Shown piece after piece: positions 53,326 to 62,478 of a stretch of 64,000 nucleotides of DNA (positions are counted from its first letter, which is position 1; each line of letters opens with the position of its first letter). The notes beneath the pieces were generated by a model. The model saw only the letters and a list, made by a program, of their open reading frames with translations. It had not been told where the DNA came from and searched no databases. A program made the translations under genes and the position numbers. This DNA is from Paraburkholderia kirstenboschensis. GTDB taxonomy: Bacteria > Pseudomonadota > Gammaproteobacteria > Burkholderiales > Burkholderiaceae. The DNA is taken from positions 1-64,000 of the forward strand of contig NZ_CAJHCR010000024.1 in assembly GCF_904848585.1 (NCBI RefSeq), read 5' to 3'.

Positions 53326-54642
53326 TCAGGCGAGGGTCGCCGATCGCTCGGCTGCACCGCCTCGTCGATAGAGCACAAGCGTCGCGACGAGGCCACATAC
53401 GGCTGCGAAACTCAACCAGTAGCCGGGCGCCGCCTTGTCTCCGGTCACCTGAATGAGATAGGTCGACACGGCGGGAGTAAATCCGCCAAAGACGGCGGTT
53501 GCAAGGCTGAAAGCGAGCGAGAAACCAGCGACGCGCACGTTGGCCGGCATAACTTCAGTCAGCGCCGCGACCATCGCGCCGTTATACATCCCGAAGAAGA
53601 ACGACAACCACAGCAGCACCGCGAGCATTCGGCCAAAGCTTGGCGCAGCCGCCAACCAGGAAAGAGCCGGGTATGACGAGCAGATGGCAAGCAGTGTGAT
53701 CGCGATCAGGATCGGCCGGCGCCCAATACGATCCGACAACGCACCGCCGATCGGCAGCCAGATAAAGTTGGATATGCCAACACAGATAGTGACCAGCAGG
53801 CTGTCCGCAGTCGTGAGCTTCAGCACCGTCCTGCCGAACGTCGGGGTGTACACGGTGATCAGATAGAACGTGGTGGTCGTCATCGCGACGAGCAGCATGC
53901 CTGCAAAGACGGTGCGCCAGTTCGCCAGCATCGTTCGGAACACCTCGCCGACGCGCGGATGATGGCGCTGCTTCTTAAACTCCTCCGTCTCCTGCAATGA
54001 GCGCCGCAGGAAGAAAATGAACGGCACGATTGCACAGCCGATGAAGAACGGAATGCGCCAACCCCACGCGCCAATGTCATTCGCCGTCATCCAGCTGTTC
54101 AGGAGATAGCCGAGCGCCGCCGCGACCACTATGGCGACCTGCTGGCTCGCCGATTGCCAGCTCGTATAAAAGCCTTTGCGGCCTGGGGACGCCATTTCCG
54201 CAAGGTACACCGAGACGCCGCCGAGTTCGGCGCCGGCCGAAAAGCCCTGCAGAAGTCGCCCCACCAGCACCAGTGCAGGCGCGAGCATGCCGAACGTCGC
54301 ATATCCCGGCACGCATGCAATGAGGATCGTGCCGCTGGCCATGATCGACAACGTCACGATGAGCCCCTTGCGGCGGCCGACTTCGTCGATGTAGGCCCCA
54401 AGCACGATGGCGCCGAGTGGTCGCATCAGAAACCCCGCCCCAAAGACGGAAAACGTCAACATCAGCGATGCGAACTCGCTACCAGAAGGGAAGAACACCC
54501 TGGCAATCTGGGTGGCATAAAAGCCGAATAGAAAAAAGTCGAACTGTTCCAGAAAGTTGCCGCTGGTGACGCGCAGGACTGCGCCGAACTTTGACGTGCG
54601 AGTGCCAACCGGATCTTTCGCCGCTAACGATGAGGCGTTCAT
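53326..54642 (-). CDS. tcuC: tricarballylate/citrate:H+ symporter (MFS)
   Basis: A 438-residue transporter of the metabolite:H+ symporter branch, with twelve membrane segments; ATG 54642 has AAGGAG upstream, which rules out the longer frame. Typical motifs are GNFLEQFDFFLFGFYATQIA, DEVGRRKGLIVTLSIMASGT (first loop) and GRLLQGFSAGAELGGVSVYL. Tricarballylate and citrate carriers (TcuC, CitA) belong to this group, and the tcuA and tcuB genes lie directly upstream, so this is the likely uptake system for the pathway substrate. Confidence 0.88.
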   Translation of the reverse strand: MNASSLAAKDPVGTRTSKFGAVLRVTSGNFLEQFDFFLFGFYATQIARVFFPSGSEFASLMLTFSVFGAGFLMRPLGAIVLGAYIDEVGRRKGLIVTLSIMASGTILIACVPGYATFGMLAPALVLVGRLLQGFSAGAELGGVSVYLAEMASPGRKGFYTSWQSASQQVAIVVAAALGYLLNSWMTANDIGAWGWRIPFFIGCAIVPFIFFLRRSLQETEEFKKQRHHPRVGEVFRTMLANWRTVFAGMLLVAMTTTTFYLITVYTPTFGRTVLKLTTADSLLVTICVGISNFIWLPIGGALSDRIGRRPILIAITLLAICSSYPALSWLAAAPSFGRMLAVLLWLSFFFGMYNGAMVAALTEVMPANVRVAGFSLAFSLATAVFGGFTPAVSTYLIQVTGDKAAPGYWLSFAAVCGLVATLVLYRRGGAAERSATLA

Positions 54643-54707
54643 GATTTGTCTCCTTGGATGTATTTCTATGGCATAACCGCCGGTCGAGAGCGTTCGACCG
54701 GTTTGCG

Positions 54708-55934
54708 TCAGTCGGACCCGGTTTGCAGGGTGTTGACCTGTCGCTTTTCTATCGACGACTTCAGGAGCGCGGCCGACCGATAGACTCCGTGGGCAAATTT
54801 GCCGTACGGCAGCGTGGCGAAGAGCGCCATGACTACGCCCAGGTGTGCCGCGAGCAACCATGCCATTTGAGCGGTGTCGCGCCAGGCCAGAAGCGCCAGG
54901 CCGGTTGCACTGGTGAGCAGGAGCAGCGCAATGAAGCCTCTATCCATCGGTTTCTGCTTCGCATCGCCGTGATTCGGGTGGCGGCGCAGGTTGAGCCATA
55001 GCAGCCCCGTCGGCCCAATAAGCAGGCCAATCCCGCCCGTAGTGCCGAGAAGCACAGGCAGGGTGAAGAACGCGTAGGGAGCGTGCCGTCCCAGCGCATA
55101 GTGATAGAAGGTTGCGACGACGGTGGCCGCGAAGCACAGCATGAAGCCGTAGAACGTGAAATGGTGAAAGCGGCGGCGTGCGAGTGTGAACGCGTCGCTT
55201 GATTCATTGCAGCCGTCTCCGTGCCCGCCGTCGAGGTAAGTGAGTCCAAGCACGTGCTTCGTCGCCTCGGCGACGGCGGGAACCGATGCCGCCGTCCCAG
55301 CGGACACATCACGCCAGAATCGCGTCACGCCGGCTCCGAGTGCAAGAATCGCAAAGCCGAATACCGCCCCAAAAAGCGCAGCCAGCAGGTTGTGCGGGAA
55401 CACAGCATAGAAGTTTCCGCCCAGGTCCTCGCCGGTGAGCGACCCTTTCATCCAGATGCCGAGGATGAGGAAAAACGCGAGACCGGCTGCAAGCGCGAGC
55501 GAGACCGTCAGGCCGTTGCGCTTGTAAAGTGCGCCCATGAAGGAGGGCCATGCGTATTCGGCGTAAGTCTCTATCCGAACCTGAGCCATCGCCTTTGGTA
55601 CATTGACCGCGAATTCATGCGGCGGGGCGTACTGGCACGCGTGGTAACACGCGCCGCAGTTATGGCAGAGGTTCGCCAGATAATTGACGTCGGCCTTTCC
55701 AAACTCGAGTCGACGCGTCATGGCCGGAAAGACTGCGCAGAATCCTTCGCAATAGCGACAGGCATTGCATATCTGCATCTGTCTTGCGACTTCAACTTCG
55801 TTGCCGGTCAACGGAAGAACGCGAATGACCGGGGACGGCAGCTCGCTCATGGAGCGATGGATATCGGAGGGAGGGGACGCGAGTTCCTGAGCCTCGCGAG
55901 CCAGTGCTTCAAGCTTGTGCACGGTGAACTCCAT
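54708..55934 (-). CDS. tcuB: tricarballylate utilisation protein B (Fe-S membrane electron carrier)
   Basis: A 408-residue protein from ATG 55934, overlapping the end of tcuA by 26 bases; ATG 55850 is an alternative. Two iron-sulfur motifs, CNACRYCEGFCAVFP and CHNCGACYHACQYAPP, precede about six membrane segments with histidines (FTFYGFMLCFAATVVATFYH; LLAAHLGVVMALFATL) that could hold haem. TcuB reoxidises the FADH2 of TcuA and passes electrons to the respiratory chain. Position and motif order agree with the family. Confidence 0.9.
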   Translation of the reverse strand: MEFTVHKLEALAREAQELASPPSDIHRSMSELPSPVIRVLPLTGNEVEVARQMQICNACRYCEGFCAVFPAMTRRLEFGKADVNYLANLCHNCGACYHACQYAPPHEFAVNVPKAMAQVRIETYAEYAWPSFMGALYKRNGLTVSLALAAGLAFFLILGIWMKGSLTGEDLGGNFYAVFPHNLLAALFGAVFGFAILALGAGVTRFWRDVSAGTAASVPAVAEATKHVLGLTYLDGGHGDGCNESSDAFTLARRRFHHFTFYGFMLCFAATVVATFYHYALGRHAPYAFFTLPVLLGTTGGIGLLIGPTGLLWLNLRRHPNHGDAKQKPMDRGFIALLLLTSATGLALLAWRDTAQMAWLLAAHLGVVMALFATLPYGKFAHGVYRSAALLKSSIEKRQVNTLQTGSD

Positions 55935-57318
55935 TGTGTTGGGTAGCGGCCTCTGCCGCTTCGACGCCCGCAATGCGTCCAAAGGCGGTGCCGATTGACA
56001 TGCCGACGCCCGCCGTATAACCCTTGCCGAGCACATTGCCGGCCATCATTTCGCCTGCTACGAAAAGGTTGTCGCTCGGCCGCCCGCCGAAATGCACCTG
56101 CGCTTTGTCGTTGACTTTGAGCCCGAGGTACGTGAACGTGATGCCGGGTCGCAATGCATAGCCGTAAAAGGGTGGCGTATCGATCGGACGCGCCCAGTGA
56201 GTTTTCGGTGGCAGCAGGTTTTCGGTGTGACAGTCATCGAGCGCAGTATGGTCAAACGTTCCACTGCTGCACGCGGCGTTGTAAGCGTCGATCGTCTTGA
56301 CGAAGGTTGACTCGGGCAGCTTCAGTTTTCGGGCGAGTTCCGGAAGTGTGTCGGCTCTTTCACCCGGGAAGACCGGCGGCATGAATCGGCCCACGGCCTT
56401 GGCATCGATAATCGAGTAGCCGATCTGATCGGGCTGCTGCGCGACAAGGCGGCCCCAGATCGCGTACCGCTTTGGCCAGAAGTCCTCGCCCTCGTCATAA
56501 AAGCGCTTCGCGTCGCGGTTAAGGACTACGCCGAGCGATACACAATCGATGCGGGTGCAGATTCCACCGTCATACAAAGGCGCGCGTGCGTCGATTGCCA
56601 CACAATGCGATTGCGAGGGGTCGCCGATTGCATCCGCGCCCGCATCGATCATGAATTTCAGCAATACGCCCCTGTTGAAGCGGGTGCCGCGAATCAGGAA
56701 GTTGTCGGCGGGCCACTCGCCGCGTTCATTCTGGCCCCAGGCCTGCCGCAACCATTCGCGATTGGATTCGAAGCCGCCGGCCGCCAGCACGCACGCGCGT
56801 GCTTCAAAACGTTGTTTGCCGCTTCTCGCCGCGACGAACCGGTCGCCATCGAGTTCGATGGCGTCTATCGGGGTGTCGTAGCGAATCTGAACGCCACACG
56901 CTTCAGCGCTGCGATAGTACGCATTGACCAGCGCCTTGCCGCCGCCCATGAAAAACGCGTTGGTCCGGGCCACATGCAGCGCGCCTGACAGGGGTGGCTG
57001 GAACCGCACGCCGTGCTTTTGCATCCACGGGCGGCAAGTGGACGACGCACGAATTGCGAGACGCGCCAGATGCTCGTTCGTCAGGCCACCAGTGACCTTG
57101 AGCAGGTCCTGCCAGTATTCTTCTTCGGGATAGGCGTCGACCAGCACATCGTGGGGCGCATCATGCATGCAGCGCAGATTTCGTGTGTGCTGGGAGTTGC
57201 CGCCGCGCCATTCCCTGGGTGCCGATTCGAGCAGTTGCACCGAGGCGCCGGCTTCGCGGGCCATGAGGGCGGCGCATAGCGCCGCATTGCCGCCGCCTAT
57301 GATGAGAACGTCGATCAT
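55909..57318 (-). CDS. tcuA: FAD-dependent tricarballylate dehydrogenase
   Basis: A 469-residue flavoprotein of the fumarate reductase/succinate dehydrogenase class. It begins MIDVLIIGGGNAALCAALMA (FAD-binding) with AAGGAG upstream, and has CVLAAGGFESNREWLRQAWG near residue 185, FNRGVLLKFMIDAGAD and GEMMAGNVLGKGYTAGVGMS near the end. TcuA oxidises tricarballylate to cis-aconitate. It is the first structural gene after tcuR and is followed by tcuB, as in Salmonella. Confidence 0.92.
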   Translation of the reverse strand: MIDVLIIGGGNAALCAALMAREAGASVQLLESAPREWRGGNSQHTRNLRCMHDAPHDVLVDAYPEEEYWQDLLKVTGGLTNEHLARLAIRASSTCRPWMQKHGVRFQPPLSGALHVARTNAFFMGGGKALVNAYYRSAEACGVQIRYDTPIDAIELDGDRFVAARSGKQRFEARACVLAAGGFESNREWLRQAWGQNERGEWPADNFLIRGTRFNRGVLLKFMIDAGADAIGDPSQSHCVAIDARAPLYDGGICTRIDCVSLGVVLNRDAKRFYDEGEDFWPKRYAIWGRLVAQQPDQIGYSIIDAKAVGRFMPPVFPGERADTLPELARKLKLPESTFVKTIDAYNAACSSGTFDHTALDDCHTENLLPPKTHWARPIDTPPFYGYALRPGITFTYLGLKVNDKAQVHFGGRPSDNLFVAGEMMAGNVLGKGYTAGVGMSIGTAFGRIAGVEAAEAATQHNGVHRAQA

Positions 57319-57413
57319 CTCAGTTGTCTCCTTTGAGACGAACTGTAGAAGGCGGCGACACCGGCCGCCATCAGCAAGGCGGAAAGGGGGCTTCAGGTTT
57401 CGTGAAGGGTTCT

Positions 57414-58334
57414 CTAGCGCAGAGTCGCGCCCTGCCAGCGGCCTTCGGCTACGACTGCCCGGGCGACATCGGCAAGCACAACCCGCGCAGCGAGCCCGGC
57501 GGGCGACAATTCGTCATCGGAGACGCTGACGATCAGGTTCGGTCTTCTCGCGTCGGCATCCGCTATCTGCACGCTCACGAGAGCCGCGTTCTCCGGGCGC
57601 GCCAGCGCCGCGCCTGGCTGGATCGTTGCCCCGAGCCCCCCGCGCACCGCGTCCATCAGCATGCCAAGGCCATCGACTTCGGCGACGATGCGCGGCTCGT
57701 ACCTTGCGCGCTTGAACGAGGCGGTCAGCAGCGCGCGCAGGCCGTGTGATCCGCTGGGCAGTATGAGCGGCAGCTCGCCGAGCTGCGCAATGTGTACCTG
57801 TGAGCCGGCAGGCATGCCGTGAAGCGTGCTGGTGCCGATGACGAACAGCCGCTCGTCAAGCAACGGTATGACGCTCCAATGCTGGGCCGGCTCCTCGTGG
57901 AACAGGATCGCGAGATCAATCTGTCGCGCGCCAAGCATGGAAGCAAGATACCCCGACAAACTCTCGACCATGCGCAACCGGACGTCGGGGTAGCGTTCGC
58001 GCATCGCCTGCATGAAGGCCAATCCCAGTACGCCCGTGGTGCTCGGTGCCAGGCCCACGCTCACATGGCCCGAAAGACGGGCCTGCCGGGCGGCAAGCGC
58101 TGCATCGTCAACATGACGCAATGCAAGCTGCGCTTGCCGCCAGAACGCGAGCCCAGCGTCGGTTGGCACAACGCCGCTAGACGTGCGCTGCAGCAGACGG
58201 GTCGATAGCTCGCTCTCCAGCCGGCTGATCTGCTGGCTCAGCGCGGACGTGACCACGCCGAGTTCGAGCGCCGCGCGGCCCATGCTTCCGTGCTCCACGA
58301 CGCTGACGAAATATCGTAACTGTCGCAATTCCAT
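57414..58334 (-). CDS. tcuR: LysR-type regulator of the tcu genes
   Basis: A 306-residue LysR protein from ATG 58334, preceded by GGAG. The helix-turn-helix is MELRQLRYFVSVVEHGSMGR, ALELGVVTSALSQQISRLES; the effector domain follows with AILFHEEPAQHWSVIPLL. It lies upstream of tcuA in the same direction, 95 bp apart, an arrangement also seen for tcuR in Salmonella, so regulation of tcuABC by tricarballylate is likely. Whether it also controls the lyase pair is unknown. Confidence 0.85.
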   Translation of the reverse strand: MELRQLRYFVSVVEHGSMGRAALELGVVTSALSQQISRLESELSTRLLQRTSSGVVPTDAGLAFWRQAQLALRHVDDAALAARQARLSGHVSVGLAPSTTGVLGLAFMQAMRERYPDVRLRMVESLSGYLASMLGARQIDLAILFHEEPAQHWSVIPLLDERLFVIGTSTLHGMPAGSQVHIAQLGELPLILPSGSHGLRALLTASFKRARYEPRIVAEVDGLGMLMDAVRGGLGATIQPGAALARPENAALVSVQIADADARRPNLIVSVSDDELSPAGLAARVVLADVARAVVAEGRWQGATLR

Positions 58335-58754
58335 GCGTTTCTCCGGAGCCTTTGCATGGGCTGCATTCTCGCAGAGCAACGGAAAAGGGCAAACGAAACG
58401 CGCCCGCAACGTAACGGGACAGGCAGAAGCGCGACGCCAGGACCGATTGCGATCCCGAGCTTATCGGCTTCCCGACCAATCAGTGGGAAGGCGTTGAACT
58501 ACCTGCACGGGCAATGGCCGAAGCTCATGCGACGTTCATTGTGTTGCATCGACCGGTTGAATCCGCCGGGTAAAGCCGACGTTCGAATGCCCGAACGAAA
58601 GCATGGTCGAAGGGGCAGTAGATGGCCCGGTGCCTGCCTTTGGCGACAGCGATCCTTCGCGGTTGACGTCGCCGAAGGTACATTGGTCGAAAAACCGTCG
58701 CGAACCGTTGCCGATAGTCGTCGCGGCTGCCGTGCAGAAAATGTCATCTCGCAC
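58335..58754. other. 420-bp region, no recognised gene
   Basis: It contains the promoter of tcuR. Small frames occur on both strands, including one of 72 codons on the minus strand, but none looks like a protein family or has a good ribosome site. Confidence 0.3.
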
Positions 58755-58961
58755 TTACTGGAGCGTGATTTCGCCATCAAACTCCACTTTCAGCTTGAGC
58801 CCTGCAACTTCCAGCGTTACTTTTGCGGGAAACGATTCCGTACCTGCGATGGTGCCGTCAGCAAGGGCCTTGGCTACTGCGTGCTCGATCTCGCGCTGCG
58901 AATTGACGCCAACCATTTTTAAGAACTTGCGTATGCTGAGGTTGAAGACTTCTTCATTCAT
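58755..58961 (-). CDS. DUF6494 family protein
   Basis: A 68-residue protein, MNEEVFNLSIRKFLKMVGVN, SQREIEHAVAKALADG and VEFDGEITLQ. Short proteins like this (DUF6494) occur widely in Burkholderiaceae; function unknown. GGGAG lies 6 bases before ATG 58961. Confidence 0.8.
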   Translation of the reverse strand: MNEEVFNLSIRKFLKMVGVNSQREIEHAVAKALADGTIAGTESFPAKVTLEVAGLKLKVEFDGEITLQ

Positions 58962-59006
58962 TGACAGCTCCCATTTTCCGATGAAGGAGAGATTCCGGCA
59001 GTGAGG

Positions 59007-59150
59007 TTATGCCCAGCCGGCGGGCATCGACATGCTATCGAGAGCAATTGCCCCGATGACGATGGCGACGATCTTGTCGCCGCCGAGGGTGGTGAGTTCG
59101 ACCTCCGCATTCACTGCTCCATCGGCGAGGGACGTGATCTTGCCGCCACG
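59007..59150 (-). pseudogene. Mop-domain (molybdopterin-binding) fragment
   Basis: About 47 codons read RGGKITSLADGAVNAEVELT, TLGGDKIVAIVIGAIAL, which matches the Mop/TOBE motif (GxVTSIxxGAVNxEVxLxLxGG) of molybdate-binding proteins. A stop immediately precedes it and the end is lost (MPAGWA stop), so it is a remnant. Confidence 0.5.
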
Positions 59151-59161
59151 TTATGCGACTG

Positions 59162-59395
59162 CTACGCGGCGCGGGCTAGTTCAAAAGGTGAGCGCGGCAG
59201 GGATTCGCCATCCACGAATGCAGTGGCACTGCGCGCCGCAAACGCGAAAGCGCATTCTTGACTCGCGAACTGTCCGAGATTCCCGAGTGAAGTAGCTTCA
59301 CCGCCTTCCGCTAAGATTGATGCACGCGCTACAAAGGCTGTGCCATGCTTCGTGACGCAGGGCTGAATTACTGCGCCGCGGTGATATAGAACCAT
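59162..59395 (-). CDS. small hypothetical protein
   Basis: A 77-residue protein, MVLYHRGAVIQPCVTKHGTA, FVARASILAEGGEATSLG, FASQECAFAFAARSATAFVD. AGAGGAG before ATG 59395 is a strong ribosome site and excludes the longer frame to 59491. It resembles conserved short hypothetical proteins of Burkholderia; no function is known. Confidence 0.6.
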   Translation of the reverse strand: MVLYHRGAVIQPCVTKHGTAFVARASILAEGGEATSLGNLGQFASQECAFAFAARSATAFVDGESLPRSPFELARAA

Positions 59396-59970
59396 GGCAA
59401 CTCCTCTCATTGATGTTCGCGGAATCGGCGATGGCAGTTTAATGCCCATCTTCGTCCAGGGAAAAATGTTACCTTTCCTCGCAGGACGCATAAATAATAC
59501 ATACGTCCGTGATGTGCGCTATACCGGCCGGCCCGACTGGGGGGCGGCACACCGGCGCTGGATCAGCGCCTACTCGTTCGATTCTCTGGCAGCAGCTTGC
59601 GTTCGAGGGACCAACGGGATCGTTCAATCGCGCTCCGTTGCCGCTATCCTGTTCGCCGGCGCTATCAGCATAGCAATGTCGACCTGGGTGCGCTTTCGCT
59701 TGGGAGCCGGCGTCGCGCTAGTTGGGTTCGTCTACCTGAGCCAAATCGACGCTGACGAACGCAGACCGACGACGCCGACAAACATCCCCCAACCGGCCTG
59801 CACGCAATCACAAGCAAATGTAGGCAGTTCTGGCCGGATGGCCAGCGGATCATGGGCGAGGAAAGACGGATTTGACCGGTATAAGCGGCGCTTTTTACGG
59901 CATTTTTTCTTGCGAGGCATAAGCAGCAAAACCTAAACTGGGGCCAGCTTGATGACAGTCGGAGGTGGTC
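59396..59970. other. 575-bp region, no recognised gene
   Basis: A 180-codon frame runs through (59394-59936, plus strand) but has no ribosome site, an improbable composition and no family likeness. I leave it unassigned. Confidence 0.3.
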
Positions 59971-60408
59971 ATGGCCAAGCACGGTGCAGCAGCGAAGAAA
60001 TCGGTGGATGTCACTTGTGTTGGTCGCGGCATGGGACGCGTCGTTCTGCGTCGCTTCGATCCAGAGCGTGATTCATTTGATGAGTTGCCCGCAGTGTTGC
60101 ATCGTGCTTTCGCCCGACTCGGTGCAATGGGGCTCAATTGCACCTGTACAGACCAATCAGTTTCGGTCACCAAGGCTCGCGCGACACTCGACGATTGCTA
60201 TGTCGTGGTGTTTGACGGACGTCTGATCGGATCAGCGCGGCCGGTGCGAAAGGCCTCATATAAAGTTCTGCCGACCGCCCATCCGCAGGTGATCGCGCTG
60301 AACAAGGACTTGTCCGACCCCGCCGCGAACGTGCGCATCGGCTCTTCGATCCTTCGTGGTTATCTCGACGCGACGCAAGGCGATCTGAATCTGGCATTAA
60401 TGCGCTAG
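59971..60408 (+). pseudogene. chimeric frame: GNAT acetyltransferase front joined to lytic transglycosylase tail
   Basis: AGTCGGAGGTGG precedes ATG 59971. Residues ~23-90 (VVLRRFDPERDSFDELPAVL, HRAFARLGAMGLNCTC) resemble the start of GNAT acetyltransferases; the acetyl-CoA motif is absent. From residue ~105 the text DPAANVRIGSSILRGYLDAT and QGDLNLALMR resembles the SLT lytic transglycosylase motif, which normally goes on to YNGG. Here TAG replaces that Tyr codon (60406-60408), and SGGSKGYARR with AQYTAVLDRS follows in frame. It looks like a deletion fusion of two decayed genes. Confidence 0.5.
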
Positions 60409-60681
60409 AGCGGCGGCAGCAAGGGCTACGCGCGTCGCGCTCAGTATACGGCAGTTCTCGATCGGTCTGCGCAAGGGGTGAGTCCCTTCCCGCGCTGCTC
60501 GGCCTGCATTTACACGATTTCCAGGCGCGGCGCCGGATTGTCTCGCAAGGCGTCGAATGATCTGACGCATGCGTAACGCGGCTTCGTTGTTCGCAGACCG
60601 TGGGCCGTAGCCGGTGGGTTGTCGTGCCGACCGCCGCGCAGTGGCACTTCGCTACCGCACCGCGATCGGGGTTATGTGCAA

Positions 60682-61710
60682 TTACTGCAATCGTGTCTTT
60701 AACTCGTTCGCGAGCTGGCGAATCGCGGCTTTTGTCTCCGCATCTTCGGCGAGCGCGTTCAGCAGACCGAAGTCGTGGATGGTGCCGTCATAACGGGTCG
60801 TCGCGGCTTCGTTACCCGCTGCGTCGAGCTTGCGGCCGTACGCTTCACCCTCGTCGCGCAGAACGTCGAACTGCGCGACCTGGATCAGCGCAGGCGGCAG
60901 GCCCTTCAACTGATCCACCGAGGCACGCAACGGTGACGCATAGATCTCGTTACGCTGGGCCTGATCCGTCGTGTAGGCATCCCAGAACCATTTCATCATG
61001 GGGCGCGTCAGGAAGTGGCCCTCCGCATAGGCGTTGTAGGATCCATCGTCGAAATTGTTATCCGTCACCGGCCACATCAAGCCCTGGAAGCGGATCGCCG
61101 GGCCCTGCTTGTTCTTCGCCATCAACGAGACGACCGCGGCCATGTTGCCGCCGACGCTGTTGCCAACCACCGCAAGGCGGCTACCATCCACGCCGATTTC
61201 ACTGCCATGGGCAGCAACCCACTTCGTGGCGGCATAGGCCTGATTGATCGCGACCGGATAATGCGCCTCCGGCGACGGCGTGTAGTTCACAAACACCGCC
61301 ACTGCGCCCGATTGCACAACGAGGTCGCGCACCAGACGCTCGTGCGTCTGGAAGTCGCCGAGAATCCAGCCGCCGCCGTGGAAGAACATGAACACCGGCA
61401 GGGTGCCTGTCGCCCCTTTAGGGCGCACGATCGTCAACGGCACGGAGATGCCGTCCTGTTCGATGTCCTTGCTAGACACATCGATTCCGGATAGATCGAC
61501 CTTTACACCATTCTGCGCGTCGATCAGTACCTCACGCGCCTTCGTTGGCGGCAGCGTGTTGATGGCGGGCCCGGTGCCGCTGTTCAGCGCCTGGAGGAAC
61601 TGGCTCGTTACGTGGTCGGGCGTAGCTGGCGCAGCGGAGTTCGCCGCGACTGCAAACGTAGTGCTGGCAGCAAGGGCGACAGCGACCGGCAGGGACTTGA
61701 ATGGTTTCAT
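60682..61710 (-). CDS. exported alpha/beta hydrolase (HSL-type)
   Basis: A 342-residue hydrolase with a signal peptide (MKPFKSLPVAVALAASTTFA VAANSAAP). The oxyanion-hole motif is FFHGGGW, the nucleophile elbow GNSVGG, and the catalytic Asp and His are in FDVLRDEGEAYG and GTIHDFG. Members of the hormone-sensitive-lipase family hydrolyse short-chain esters. It follows ohr by 50 bp in the same direction and is likely co-expressed with it. Confidence 0.88.
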   Translation of the reverse strand: MKPFKSLPVAVALAASTTFAVAANSAAPATPDHVTSQFLQALNSGTGPAINTLPPTKAREVLIDAQNGVKVDLSGIDVSSKDIEQDGISVPLTIVRPKGATGTLPVFMFFHGGGWILGDFQTHERLVRDLVVQSGAVAVFVNYTPSPEAHYPVAINQAYAATKWVAAHGSEIGVDGSRLAVVGNSVGGNMAAVVSLMAKNKQGPAIRFQGLMWPVTDNNFDDGSYNAYAEGHFLTRPMMKWFWDAYTTDQAQRNEIYASPLRASVDQLKGLPPALIQVAQFDVLRDEGEAYGRKLDAAGNEAATTRYDGTIHDFGLLNALAEDAETKAAIRQLANELKTRLQ

Positions 61711-61760
61711 GGGGGATGCTCTCTTCAGATTGGGTTAGACGATGGTCGTCACGAAAGGGA

Positions 61761-62186
61761 TCAAACGAGGGCGAGCGTGACGTCGATGTTGCCGCGCGTA
61801 GCGTTGGAGTACGGGCAGACGATATGAGCCTTGTCGACCAGGACTTGTGCCGCTGCGCGCTCCATGCCGGGCAGCGCGATCTTCAGTTCGACCTCGATGC
61901 CGAAACCGTTCGGGAGGGCGCCTATGCCGACGCTGCCGTCAATCGAGACATCCGCCGGGATGGCGATCTTGTCGCGGGCAGCGACGAACTTCATCGCGCC
62001 GAGAAAGCACGCGCTGTAGCCGGCGGCGAACAGCTGTTCGGGATTGGCGCCTTCACCGCCTGTCCCCCCCAGTTCCTTGGGAGTGGTGAGCCCGAAGTCG
62101 AGCTTGCCTTCGGGGACGACAGCACGGCCGTCGCGACCGCCTGTGGCGTGGGCGTGAGCGCGATAGAGAATTTTTTCGAGTGACAT
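61761..62186 (-). CDS. ohr: organic hydroperoxide resistance protein (Ohr)
   Basis: A 141-residue Ohr/OsmC protein from ATG 62186 (MSLEKILYRAHAHATGGRDG). The two reactive cysteines are in GYSACFLGAMKF and AHIVCPYSNATRGN, both characteristic of Ohr. It reduces organic hydroperoxides using dihydrolipoyl-type thiols. It is first in the pair with the hydrolase gene; operator-like sites lie upstream. Confidence 0.93.
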   Translation of the reverse strand: MSLEKILYRAHAHATGGRDGRAVVPEGKLDFGLTTPKELGGTGGEGANPEQLFAAGYSACFLGAMKFVAARDKIAIPADVSIDGSVGIGALPNGFGIEVELKIALPGMERAAAQVLVDKAHIVCPYSNATRGNIDVTLALV

Positions 62187-62340
62187 GGTGAGGCTCCAAT
62201 ACAAAGATGTAGTTGAGGAGATAGTCGATGGTGCGTGTTCAGCGCGGCCGCCATCCGTCTATGGGCGGGCGGCGATGACGCCAGTCAGTACAAAAGTTCC
62301 AATCAGTTTCGTGTTCATGGTCATTGATCCGTTCATATGC

Positions 62341-62425
62341 ATCTACTGATAGATAGACAAATCGACGAAGGGAGATATGACGTCCTCGTTTCTGTCTAAT
62401 CTAGTCTATCTACGCGAAGATAGAT
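62341..62425. promoter_or_regulatory. operator-like sites upstream of ohr
   Basis: ATCTACTGATAGATAG at 62341-62356 differs by one base from the site at 63066-63081 upstream of the TetR gene. A second inverted repeat, TCTATCT (62405-62411) and AGATAGA (62418-62424), lies nearby. They are 155-240 bp before the ohr ATG and are likely TetR binding sites. Confidence 0.55.
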
Positions 62426-62478
62426 AGGTGGTCAAATTAAAGAGATGAATCACCACCTCACCTTACAGCTTTACTGCA

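Noticed and set aside
59394..59936. 180-codon plus-strand frame
   Set aside because: No ribosome site, odd composition and no family; it overlaps the start of a better-supported small gene on the other strand.
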